DNA of 13,574 nucleotides from contig DDZS01000010.1 of NCBI GenBank assembly GCA_002346425.1, forward strand, positions 31,825 to 45,398, read 5' to 3'. Under the pieces are notes generated by a model that worked only from the letters and a program-made list of their open reading frames with translations, searched no databases and was not told the DNA's origin. Origin of the DNA: Alphaproteobacteria bacterium UBA3002 (GTDB lineage: Bacteria; Pseudomonadota; Alphaproteobacteria; Rickettsiales; UBA3002). This document shows, piece after piece, positions 6,393 to 12,442 of the stretch (its first letter is position 1; every line of letters begins with the position of its first letter). The position numbers and the translations under genes are program-made.

Positions 6393-7337
6393 ATGCAGTA
6401 TCTCGTTACAGGCGGTGCCGGATTCATCGGCTCACATCTTACGCAGGCGTTAAGCGAACACGGTCATTCGGTGACGGTGATCGATGATTTATCGACCGGC
6501 CACCGCGATAATGTACCGGAGGGGGTGACCTTTATCGAAGGCGATTGTGGGGATGCCGCCCTAATCCCTCCATTACTGGCAAAAGCAGATGGCGTATTCC
6601 ACTTGGCGGCGATTGCTTCCGTACAGCGTTCGCGCGAAGACTGGGCGGAGACCAGTCGTGTCAATCAGTTTGCAACCATTAAACTACTCGACGCGATCAA
6701 ACACTCTGGCCGCAAGACACCGTTTGTGTACGCTTCTTCAGCCGCGGTTTACGGCGATCCGGATGCCTCGCAATACCCGCTCACCGAAGCGACGCCTACG
6801 GCACCGCTAACGCCGTATGGCGTGGATAAACTGGGCAGTGAATGGCATGCCGATGTGGCGCGCACATTATTCGGTATTCCAACATTGGGCTTGCGCTTCT
6901 TCAATGTGTTCGGCCCGCGACAAGACCCGTCTTCGCCCTATTCCGGGGTGATTTCTATTTTCGTGAATCGTATCGCGCGGGGCGAAGCGGTGACGATTTT
7001 TGGTGACGGCCAACAAACCCGCGACTTTATTTACGTGGGCGACGTGGTGAAGGCGCTTGCTGCCGCAATGCAGCAGCTGGAGGCGGGCAACCAGCCGCCC
7101 CATCGTGCGCTGAATATCTGCACCGGCGTGCACACCAGTGTGCAGCAACTTGCCGAACAGGTAGCCACGATTTGCCAAACGACCCCACAGATTACGAACG
7201 CCGCGGCGCGGGAAGGCGATATTCGCACCTCTGTCGGCAACCCAACAGCCATGCAGCAGTATCTAGGCGTTACCGGCACCACAGCCTTTCGTGATGGACT
7301 ACAACAAACGATTGCGTGGGCGACCACTGCGACATGA
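6393..7337 (+). CDS. NAD-dependent sugar-nucleotide epimerase (GalE/WbpP-like SDR)
   Basis: This 314-residue extended short-chain dehydrogenase has a Rossmann NAD-binding motif TGGAGFIGSH at residues 6-15. The acidic D31-D32 after strand 2 suits NAD. The catalytic Ser is in SSAAVYGD (about 115-122), and the catalytic YxxxK is Y142/K146 (PYGVDK). RFFNVFGPRQDPSSPYSG (168-185) and FGDGQQTRDFIYVGDVV (203-219) are typical of UDP-hexose or UDP-HexNAc 4-epimerases and related dehydratases. The exact sugar cannot be told from sequence. It follows the sugar transferase by 50 bases and probably supplies an activated sugar to an envelope glycan. AGAGAGGG precedes the ATG. Its stop overlaps the next start (ATGA at 7334-7337). 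Confidence 0.92.
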   Translation: MQYLVTGGAGFIGSHLTQALSEHGHSVTVIDDLSTGHRDNVPEGVTFIEGDCGDAALIPPLLAKADGVFHLAAIASVQRSREDWAETSRVNQFATIKLLDAIKHSGRKTPFVYASSAAVYGDPDASQYPLTEATPTAPLTPYGVDKLGSEWHADVARTLFGIPTLGLRFFNVFGPRQDPSSPYSGVISIFVNRIARGEAVTIFGDGQQTRDFIYVGDVVKALAAAMQQLEAGNQPPHRALNICTGVHTSVQQLAEQVATICQTTPQITNAAAREGDIRTSVGNPTAMQQYLGVTGTTAFRDGLQQTIAWATTAT

Positions 7338-9157
7338 ATAGCCGTCTGATTTTAAGCCTGGCCGATATTGATTTACGCTTCGGCAATAAGCAAATCTTCA
7401 AAGAAGCCTCTTTTCACATTCAGGAACGTGACCGCATCTGCCTGATTGGGCGCAATGGTGCGGGCAAAACCACGCTGATGCGCCTGATTGCGGGTGATCT
7501 GGAATTGGACGCTGGCGAACGGTTTATGCTGCCGGGCTTAACGGTGGGTTATCTGGCGCAGCAGGTGGAAGCCGATCACACAGAAACGGTTCGCCACTAT
7601 ATTTTAAAAGGGCTGCCCCGCGATGAGCAGGGCGAAGAATACAGCTATCGCGCCGATATGGTGCTAGAGCCACTGGGGCTGGAGGCGGACGCGATCATCG
7701 GGTCGCTTTCCGGCGGGCAATTGCGGCGCGCCTCGCTGGCGCGGGCGCTTGTCGTAGAGCCGGATTTGCTATTGCTGGATGAGCCGACCAACCACCTGGA
7801 TTTGCAAGCCATCGAATGGTTGGAAGGGTATCTGCAAGCTTACCGCGGCGCGTTGGTGTGCGTAAGCCACGACCGGGCCTTTCTGGCAGCAGTGTCCACG
7901 AAAGTCTTCTGGATCGATCGCACGCAGATTCGTACCTGTCCGACCGGCTATGCCGGGTTTGAAGACTGGCAGGAGCAACAGCTGGAAATAGAAGCGGCCA
8001 CGATTCACAACATGGAAAAGAAATTGCAGGCCGAAGTCGGCTGGACGCAGGGGGGGGCGCCCCCCCGCCGTAAACGCAATGTCCGTCGCCTGCGCGAGCT
8101 TCATCAGCTGCGCGATAAGATCAAGTCGGACAAAGCTTCTTACACGGCGCAGCGCACGTCGATCACGCTCGATCCGCTGCAAAAAGTGCAAGCGTCGAAA
8201 ATTGTTGCTGAGTTTAGGCATGTCAGCCATCGATTTGGGAAGAAAGTAATCCTCGATGATTTTGTGTATCGGATGATGCGTGGCGACCGGATAGGGGTGT
8301 TAGGCAAAAATGGATCGGGTAAATCGACATTTTTGAAATGCCTGACGGGCGAAATGCAGCCGGATAAAGGCCAGGTTTGGATGGCAAAAACCATCGAAAT
8401 GTCCTATTTCGACCAACATCGCGTGGCATTGGACCCCAAAAAACGTATTCGCGACATCTTATGCCCCAATGGGGGCGATCATGTGGTGTTAGGGACCGAA
8501 GAAAAGCCTAAATTCCTGCATTTCCGTGCCTATATGAAGAATTTTCTGTTCGATCCGCGCGATGCGGATCATCTGGTGGGCAGTCTCTCCGGTGGCCAAC
8601 AAAACCGACTGTTGCTCGCGGCGATCATGGCCCGTCCCGGCAATTTGCTGATTCTGGATGAGCCGACCAATGATCTGGATATGGATACGCTTGACATGTT
8701 GCAGGAAATGCTCGCTGATTATCCGGGTACACTGGTGATCGTCAGCCATGACCGTGATTTTCTAGATCGCACGATCACGCAAGTGATGGCCTTCGAAGGC
8801 GATGGGCAGATTGAGCATCATCTGGGCGGATATTCTGATTATCTCGCTAGCGTAAACCCGCAAGCGGCCCATACGCCAAAGCAGCAGGTGGCCGCTTCGA
8901 AACCGAAACCTAAAGCGGCGACCAGCAAGCCGAAAGTATCCTTCAAGCTTGTGCATGAGCATAAAGAACTGCCCGGACGTATTGCCGCGTTAGAGTCAGA
9001 AATCACCTCCCTGCAAACTGAGTTAAACGACCCCCAACTCTATATGGCGAACCCCGAACGCTTCGACAGTGCGTCGCGACGTTTCGGCAAAGCCAAAGAA
9101 GAACTGGAGCGTGCGGAGACGCGGTGGCTGGAATTGGAAGAGTTGATCGCGTCGTAA
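7334..9157 (+). CDS. uup: ABC-F family ATPase Uup
   Basis: This 607-residue soluble protein has two ABC ATPase domains and no membrane segment. Domain 1 carries GRNGAGKTT (39-47), LSGGQ (125-129) and LLLLDEP (145-151). Domain 2 carries GKNGSGKST (324-332), LSGGQ (418-422) and LLILDEP (438-444). Between them is the basic ABC-F linker (RRKRNVRRLREL, about 245-256). A K/P/A-rich tether (510-535) leads to a C-terminal coiled-coil domain (about 538-605), which separates Uup from EttA and YheS. In E. coli, Uup is linked to ribosome function and to precise excision of transposons. The ATG at 7334 overlaps the epimerase stop; the GTG at 7316 is less likely because homology begins at MNSRLILSL. An 8-G/7-C palindrome lies in the linker coding region. 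Confidence 0.95.
   Translation: MNSRLILSLADIDLRFGNKQIFKEASFHIQERDRICLIGRNGAGKTTLMRLIAGDLELDAGERFMLPGLTVGYLAQQVEADHTETVRHYILKGLPRDEQGEEYSYRADMVLEPLGLEADAIIGSLSGGQLRRASLARALVVEPDLLLLDEPTNHLDLQAIEWLEGYLQAYRGALVCVSHDRAFLAAVSTKVFWIDRTQIRTCPTGYAGFEDWQEQQLEIEAATIHNMEKKLQAEVGWTQGGAPPRRKRNVRRLRELHQLRDKIKSDKASYTAQRTSITLDPLQKVQASKIVAEFRHVSHRFGKKVILDDFVYRMMRGDRIGVLGKNGSGKSTFLKCLTGEMQPDKGQVWMAKTIEMSYFDQHRVALDPKKRIRDILCPNGGDHVVLGTEEKPKFLHFRAYMKNFLFDPRDADHLVGSLSGGQQNRLLLAAIMARPGNLLILDEPTNDLDMDTLDMLQEMLADYPGTLVIVSHDRDFLDRTITQVMAFEGDGQIEHHLGGYSDYLASVNPQAAHTPKQQVAASKPKPKAATSKPKVSFKLVHEHKELPGRIAALESEITSLQTELNDPQLYMANPERFDSASRRFGKAKEELERAETRWLELEELIAS
8050..8066 (+). repeat. G8-C-G-C7 palindromic homopolymer tract inside uup
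   Basis: Eight G (8050-8057), then CG, then seven C (8060-8066) form a 16-base perfect palindrome at 8051-8066, encoding GGAPPR in the Uup linker. The frame continues correctly through it. Such tracts are prone to slippage and to sequencing error. Confidence 0.9.
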
Positions 9158-9187
9158 AAAAAAGCCTGCTATTTTGCAATAGCAGGC
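9156..9187 (-). terminator. Rho-independent terminator of ahpC-ahpD (minus strand)
   Basis: GCCTGCTATT (9164-9173) and AATAGCAGGC (9178-9187) form a perfect 10-base stem with a 4-base loop. On the minus strand it is followed by eight T (9163-9156), so it terminates ahpD transcription. On the plus strand no T run follows, so it would serve uup poorly. The A run overlaps the uup stop codon. Confidence 0.9.
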
Positions 9188-9209
9188 CGAGGTGCATCAG
9201 GTATTTCTA

Positions 9210-9767
9210 TTACGCAGCAGCGGCGATATTGCCCTCGTCCTGCGCTTCGATGATTAAGGTTTGCGCGGCAGCGTTCAGAATCGCGGCGATGCGAATCGCG
9301 GATTGTACGCCCTCTTTACTAATGCCGGCTTTGCTGACTTCGTGCACATGCGCGTCGATGCACATGCCGCAGCCATTGATAGCCGAAACCGCAAGTGACA
9401 TGAGCTCAAAATCAACTTTTTCTACACCGGGATTGCCGATGACGTTCATGCGCAGATTGGCGGGCAATTTGCCATATTCTTTGTCGCTCACCAAATGCAC
9501 GAAACGGTAATAGATATTGTTCATGCCCATAATGCTGGCCGCAGCTTTGGCGGCTGTCCGGCCTGCTTCACCAAGCTGGCTGGTAAATTCACCACTCACG
9601 GCTTGAATCACGTCTGCATGTTTTGTGGCATAAGCGGAAGCCAATGCAATACCAGCGATCTGGGCTTCGTTCAGGCCGGGCATGCCTTCTTCGGAAATTT
9701 TGCCCAGGTTCAGTTTGGTATCCTTGGCAAATTCCGGCATGCGAGATTTTAGGTCAGAAAGACTCAT
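9210..9767 (-). CDS. ahpD: Alkylhydroperoxidase AhpD
   Basis: This 185-residue all-helical carboxymuconolactone decarboxylase-like protein re-reduces AhpC and has weak peroxidase activity of its own. The proton-relay and thiol site is complete: E121, C133, C136 and H140 (NGCGMCIDAHVHE). This is the same spacing as E118, C130, C133 and H137 of the Mycobacterium tuberculosis enzyme. In that system AhpD is itself recharged by a lipoylated dihydrolipoamide acyltransferase. GGAG precedes the ATG. It lies 59 bases downstream of ahpC, so the two should share one transcript from the ahpC promoter, ending at the hairpin at 9156-9187. Confidence 0.96.
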   Translation of the reverse strand: MSLSDLKSRMPEFAKDTKLNLGKISEEGMPGLNEAQIAGIALASAYATKHADVIQAVSGEFTSQLGEAGRTAAKAAASIMGMNNIYYRFVHLVSDKEYGKLPANLRMNVIGNPGVEKVDFELMSLAVSAINGCGMCIDAHVHEVSKAGISKEGVQSAIRIAAILNAAAQTLIIEAQDEGNIAAAA

Positions 9768-9794
9768 AGCTTTTCTCCTTCATTATTTTGACAT

Positions 9795-9818
9795 CCCCTC
9801 TCCCCGGAGGGAGAGGGG
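9795..9818. repeat. GC-rich perfect hairpin between ahpC and ahpD
   Basis: CCCCTCTCCC (9795-9804) and GGGAGAGGGG (9809-9818) form a 10-base perfect stem with a CGGA loop. Neither strand has a T run after it, so it is not a standard terminator. It sits between the ahpC stop and the ahpD ribosome site and could protect the upstream ahpC message or lower ahpD output. Similar CCCTCTCC palindromes are dispersed repeats in many proteobacterial genomes. Confidence 0.75.
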
Positions 9819-9826
9819 AAGCGCAG

Positions 9827-10411
9827 TTAGGCTGCTTTTTTCGGAGCGCTTGCGGCGCTCACATCGATGGTGCTGTCACCTTTTTTCCAGTTACATGGGC
9901 ACAGCTCGTCCGTTTGCAGCGCATCGAGAACGCGCAGCACTTCTTTCGGGTTACGGCCAACGCTCAAATCAGTGATCATGCTGAAGCGAATCACGCCTTC
10001 CGGATCGATCAGGAAGACCGCGCGTTGCGCCACGCCTTCGTTACGGTCCAGAATGCCCAGCGCAGAGGTCAGCTCACGCTTCACATCCGCCAGCATTGGG
10101 AAAGGCAGGTTTTTCAGCTCTTCCTGATCGCGGCGCCATGCCCAGTGTACAAACTCGCTATCGGTGCTGGCAGTGAGCACTTGACAATCGCGATCGGCAA
10201 ATTCTTCGTTCAGATCACCGAACGCTTGAATTTCGGTCGGGCACACGAAAGTAAAATCTTTCGGGTAAAAGAACAGGCAAAGCCATTTGCCGGGGTAGCT
10301 TTTGCTGCTGATATCGACAAATACATTTTCAATGGTTGCTTTTTCCATCGGAATCGGCGCAACAGCCTTCATTTCGAATTCGGGTAAAGTATCTCCAACA
10401 CCTAATGGCAT
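9827..10411 (-). CDS. ahpC: Alkyl hydroperoxide reductase AhpC (2-Cys peroxiredoxin)
   Basis: This 194-residue thioredoxin-fold peroxidase reduces H2O2 and organic hydroperoxides in the cytoplasm. The peroxidatic cysteine is C57 in FYPKDFTFVCPTE, with the partner T54 and R130 (VAQRAVF). The C-terminal resolving site is a CxC, C171/C173 (TDELCPCNW). This CxC matches the C174/C176 arrangement of the mycobacterial AhpC that is recycled by AhpD rather than by AhpF, and an ahpD gene follows directly. AAGGAG lies 8 bases before the ATG. It is divergent from oxyR, so OxyR is the likely activator through the sites at 10443-10488. Confidence 0.97.
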   Translation of the reverse strand: MPLGVGDTLPEFEMKAVAPIPMEKATIENVFVDISSKSYPGKWLCLFFYPKDFTFVCPTEIQAFGDLNEEFADRDCQVLTASTDSEFVHWAWRRDQEELKNLPFPMLADVKRELTSALGILDRNEGVAQRAVFLIDPEGVIRFSMITDLSVGRNPKEVLRVLDALQTDELCPCNWKKGDSTIDVSAASAPKKAA

Positions 10412-10439
10412 AATTAGTCTCCTTTTTGTGGTTCAAAAT

Positions 10440-10500
10440 TAAATAGCGTTCGCTATTGATGTTGGTTATAACGATAGGAATCGCCTATGTATAATGGGTA
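10440..10500. promoter_or_regulatory. Divergent ahpC/oxyR control region with OxyR-type sites
   Basis: ATAG-N7-CTAT at 10474-10488 matches one palindromic unit of the OxyR motif (ATAG and CTAT 11 bases apart). A second palindrome, AATAGCG-TT-CGCTATT at 10442-10457, has the same tetrads but N6 spacing. The oxyR side has a perfect -10, TATAAT (10490-10495), with no clear -35, so it may depend on or be repressed by a bound protein. For ahpC, a minus-strand -10-like TATTTA (10445-10440) puts the ATAG-N7-CTAT unit just upstream of its -35 region. That is the usual place for OxyR activation. Confidence 0.65.
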
Positions 10501-10521
10501 GTTCAAATCATAACGATAGGA
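10468..10521 (+). repeat. 12-base direct repeat, two copies 42 bases apart, upstream of oxyR
   Basis: ATAACGATAGGA occurs at 10468-10479, inside the OxyR-type site, and again at 10510-10521, where it ends with the AGGA ribosome site of oxyR. The 42-base offset is four helical turns, so both copies face the same side of the DNA. Confidence 0.8.
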
Positions 10522-10528
10522 TATGCCA

Positions 10529-11398
10529 ATGAACATCCGTGACCTGCGCTATATCGTAGCGGTCGCCGACGTGCAGAATTTCTCGCGCGCGGCCGAAATC
10601 TGCCATATCAGCCAGCCTACTTTGAGCGGGCAGATCAAAAAAGTGGAAGAAGAACTCAATATCGCGATTTTTGAGCGATCGAATAAAAAAGTGATTCTCA
10701 CGCGCGTGGGGGAAGACATTGTTCGCTATGCACGTCAGATGCTCGCGTCAGAGAAAGCCATACGCGAGCTTGCCGCCCAAGCGCATGATCCCTATTCCGG
10801 CGAGTTCCGCCTTGGCGCATTTCCCACCATCGCCAGCTATTATCTGCCACAGGTAGTGAGTGTCTTACGCGAAGCGATGCCGCAATTAAAACTCGTACTG
10901 GTCGAGGAAAAAACCGATATCCTGATCCATCAATTGCGCGAGGGCCAGTTAGATGCCGCATTATTGGCGTTACCCGTCTTCGATGAGCATCTGGTCTGCC
11001 ATACATTATTTTCGGATCCTTTCTATCTTGCCGTACCCCCCGACCATCCGTTGGCAAAAGAGAAGCAGATAAGCATGCAACAACTGGCAGGGCAGGAAAT
11101 GTTATTGCTGGAAGAGGGGCATTGCCTGCGTGATCAGGCATTAGATGTATGCAGCATGGATCAATTTCGCGAACAACCCTACCGGGCGACGAGTCTGGAA
11201 ACCCTTCGGCAAATGGTCAAAGCTGGCAGCGGCATTACCATTATGCCTAAAATTGCGATACAGCCAAAGGAAACCGGCATTCGCTATATTCCGTTTCATA
11301 CTCCTGTCCCCGCGCGCGATATCGGGCTGATCTGGCGGCGGATTACTACCCGGGATGCCGTGATGCAGCATATTGCAGGCCTTCTGAAAGCCGCTTAG
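10529..11398 (+). CDS. oxyR: Peroxide-sensing LysR-type regulator OxyR
   Basis: This 289-residue LysR-family regulator has an N-terminal winged helix-turn-helix (about 1-60, including FSRAAEICHISQPTLSGQIKK) and a C-terminal sensor domain. The two redox cysteines, C199 and C208 in GHCLRDQALDVC, fall at the same numbers as in E. coli OxyR, and the RATSLETLRQMVKAGSGIT segment also matches. It should form a C199-C208 disulfide on meeting H2O2 and activate ahpC-ahpD. The start is taken at 10529 (MNIRDL, as in E. coli) because AGGA at 10518-10521 lies 7 bases before it. The ATG at 10523 is only one base from that ribosome site. Confidence 0.96.
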   Translation: MNIRDLRYIVAVADVQNFSRAAEICHISQPTLSGQIKKVEEELNIAIFERSNKKVILTRVGEDIVRYARQMLASEKAIRELAAQAHDPYSGEFRLGAFPTIASYYLPQVVSVLREAMPQLKLVLVEEKTDILIHQLREGQLDAALLALPVFDEHLVCHTLFSDPFYLAVPPDHPLAKEKQISMQQLAGQEMLLLEEGHCLRDQALDVCSMDQFREQPYRATSLETLRQMVKAGSGITIMPKIAIQPKETGIRYIPFHTPVPARDIGLIWRRITTRDAVMQHIAGLLKAA

Positions 11399-11629
11399 AG
11401 CCTTACGCACAGGAAATATGACAGTTGTGTTACGGTTGTGTGAACAGTTTGTGACATTGCGCTCCACCCTATTGTGTGGCCCATGGCATTTATCGTATAC
11501 TGATCTTAGTTAATACAGCGGTTACATATTTAACCAAAATATTGCTAAAATTATTAATAAAGTTAATGCTTCGTTAAAGACTAGGTGTTACATTACTAAT
11601 AAGAGCAAGATTGATTAGGAGAAAAATAG
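11399..11629 (+). promoter_or_regulatory. Control region of the 118-aa gene
   Basis: This AT-rich 231-base gap has no gene. Three related direct repeats lie at 11422-11429 (CAGTTGTG), 11433-11440 (CGGTTGTG) and 11445-11453 (CAGTTTGTG), 11 and 12 bases apart. A possible sigma-70 promoter follows, with TTGTGT (11472-11477), an 18-base spacer and TATACT (11496-11501). A perfect CtrA-type site is at 11563-11577. AGGAG at 11616-11620 is the ribosome site. Confidence 0.5.
11563..11577 (+). promoter_or_regulatory. CtrA-type binding site, perfect TTAA-N7-TTAA
   Basis: TTAATGCTTCGTTAA is an exact TTAA-N7-TTAA match, 53 bases ahead of its gene. It differs from the site at 5599-5613 at only two of 15 bases, both in the spacer. 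The site-to-start distance is also nearly the same (55 there). Confidence 0.6.
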
Positions 11630-11986
11630 ATGGGCATCGAAAACGCAGCAGAGCAAGCACTTCAAGACGTCATCCCCCACACATTGAATGTTTCAGGCAT
11701 TTCGGAAAATATTTCCGATGCGTTTCAACAAGCCTTCCAACCTGGTCGCGAAGCCGCACAAGCGATTAACGGCGCAACTGCAGAAATCGGTCAAATGCAG
11801 GGCGGGGCTTTTGCTCAAGCATTTGAAGCGCTAATGAAAAATATGGATATGAAAGATAAAGTAGCAGGCATTGATCTTTCTAGTTTAGGTAAAATGACTG
11901 ATGCAGGCCCAGAATCTTGGGTTAATAAAGTAGATGTCGCTCGCTCAGCACAAAATCTCGGATCTGGCTTCGGCCGCTTCAGCTAA
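11630..11986 (+). CDS. Small Ala/Gln-rich protein of unknown function
   Basis: This 118-residue protein has no family I recognise. It has no cysteine, no signal peptide and no membrane helix. Residues 25-70 are rich in Ala, Gln and Phe (DAFQQAFQPGREAAQAINGA) and look amphipathic and helical, and the tail ends in GFGRFS. A strong AGGAG ribosome site, a long regulated promoter and frequent T- or A-ending codons suggest a well-expressed gene. It neighbours the PHA synthase gene, and a phasin-like granule protein is one possibility, but no phasin signature is clear. The CtrA-type site upstream suggests cell-cycle control. The coding call rests on the ribosome site, uninterrupted frame and protein-like composition. 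Confidence 0.75.
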   Translation: MGIENAAEQALQDVIPHTLNVSGISENISDAFQQAFQPGREAAQAINGATAEIGQMQGGAFAQAFEALMKNMDMKDKVAGIDLSSLGKMTDAGPESWVNKVDVARSAQNLGSGFGRFS

Positions 11987-12046
11987 AAATACCAATCATT
12001 TGATTTTTACGTGATACAGGGTAGGATATGCGTTTAAGAGGAAGAC

Positions 12047-12430
12047 ATGTCCGACTGGCAAACACGTGCATTCAGCAATAATTCGACACCCGTCGAACTC
12101 TCTGACGAGATTCTCGATCAGGAAGGCGTGATCTTTCTGACGGGGAAAAACACGTTTGGCGACGATGTCTATTCCTACCTCAAAATCACCATTCGCAACA
12201 TTCAACGCCTGAAAGAAGCTTTGGCAAAGGGCGAACATTTTATGCCGTCGGATTTTGGTTCTGTATTAGCAGCAGGCAAAGGTGAGCCGGATCAGGAATT
12301 GCGCTCGGAAATGGCAGTCACCTACAAACTCATCGACGTGCCACAATCGCATCGCAAGGTGTTGCAGCCTGAAAAGCCTGCTATGGCTTCGATGGATACC
12401 GGCGGCAGCGCGGATAATTTCTGGGAATAA
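12047..12430 (+). CDS. Conserved-looking hypothetical protein
   Basis: This 127-residue soluble protein has no domain I can name and no membrane segment or cysteine. The compact central part (about 25-85) carries FLTGKNTFGDDVYSYLKITIRN and a helix IQRLKEALAKGEHF, then SDFGSVLAAGKGEP. The last 30 residues are rich in Pro, Ser and Gly and likely disordered. GAGGAAG lies just before the ATG. It starts 60 bases after the 118-aa gene on the same strand, with only a weak hairpin between (11988-12007), so co-transcription is possible. It converges with phaC, 12 bases between stops. Confidence 0.8.
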   Translation: MSDWQTRAFSNNSTPVELSDEILDQEGVIFLTGKNTFGDDVYSYLKITIRNIQRLKEALAKGEHFMPSDFGSVLAAGKGEPDQELRSEMAVTYKLIDVPQSHRKVLQPEKPAMASMDTGGSADNFWE

Positions 12431-12442
12431 TTCAGGCGTTAC

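Noticed and set aside
7316..7333. Longer Uup start at GTG 7316
   Set aside because: The extra six residues (MGDHCD) lack family similarity, and ATG 7334 gives the usual N-terminus and an ATGA overlap.
9156..9187. Terminator for uup on the plus strand
   Set aside because: No T run follows the stem on the plus strand; the T run exists only for the minus strand.
9788..10387. A 199-residue open frame on the plus strand opposite ahpC
   Set aside because: It is antisense to a clear AhpC, has no ribosome site and shows no recognisable protein features.
10523..10528. OxyR start at ATG 10523
   Set aside because: It is one base from the AGGA ribosome site; MNIRDL at 10529 matches the known OxyR N-terminus with a proper spacer.
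11988..12007. Terminator after the 118-aa gene
   Set aside because: Only a weak AT-rich stem is possible (AAAAT with ATTTT and a 3-bp inner stem), so it is not called.
12373..12384. AAAGCCTGCTAT shared with the terminator stem near 9161
   Set aside because: It is a single 12-base match inside coding sequence with no wider similarity; likely chance.
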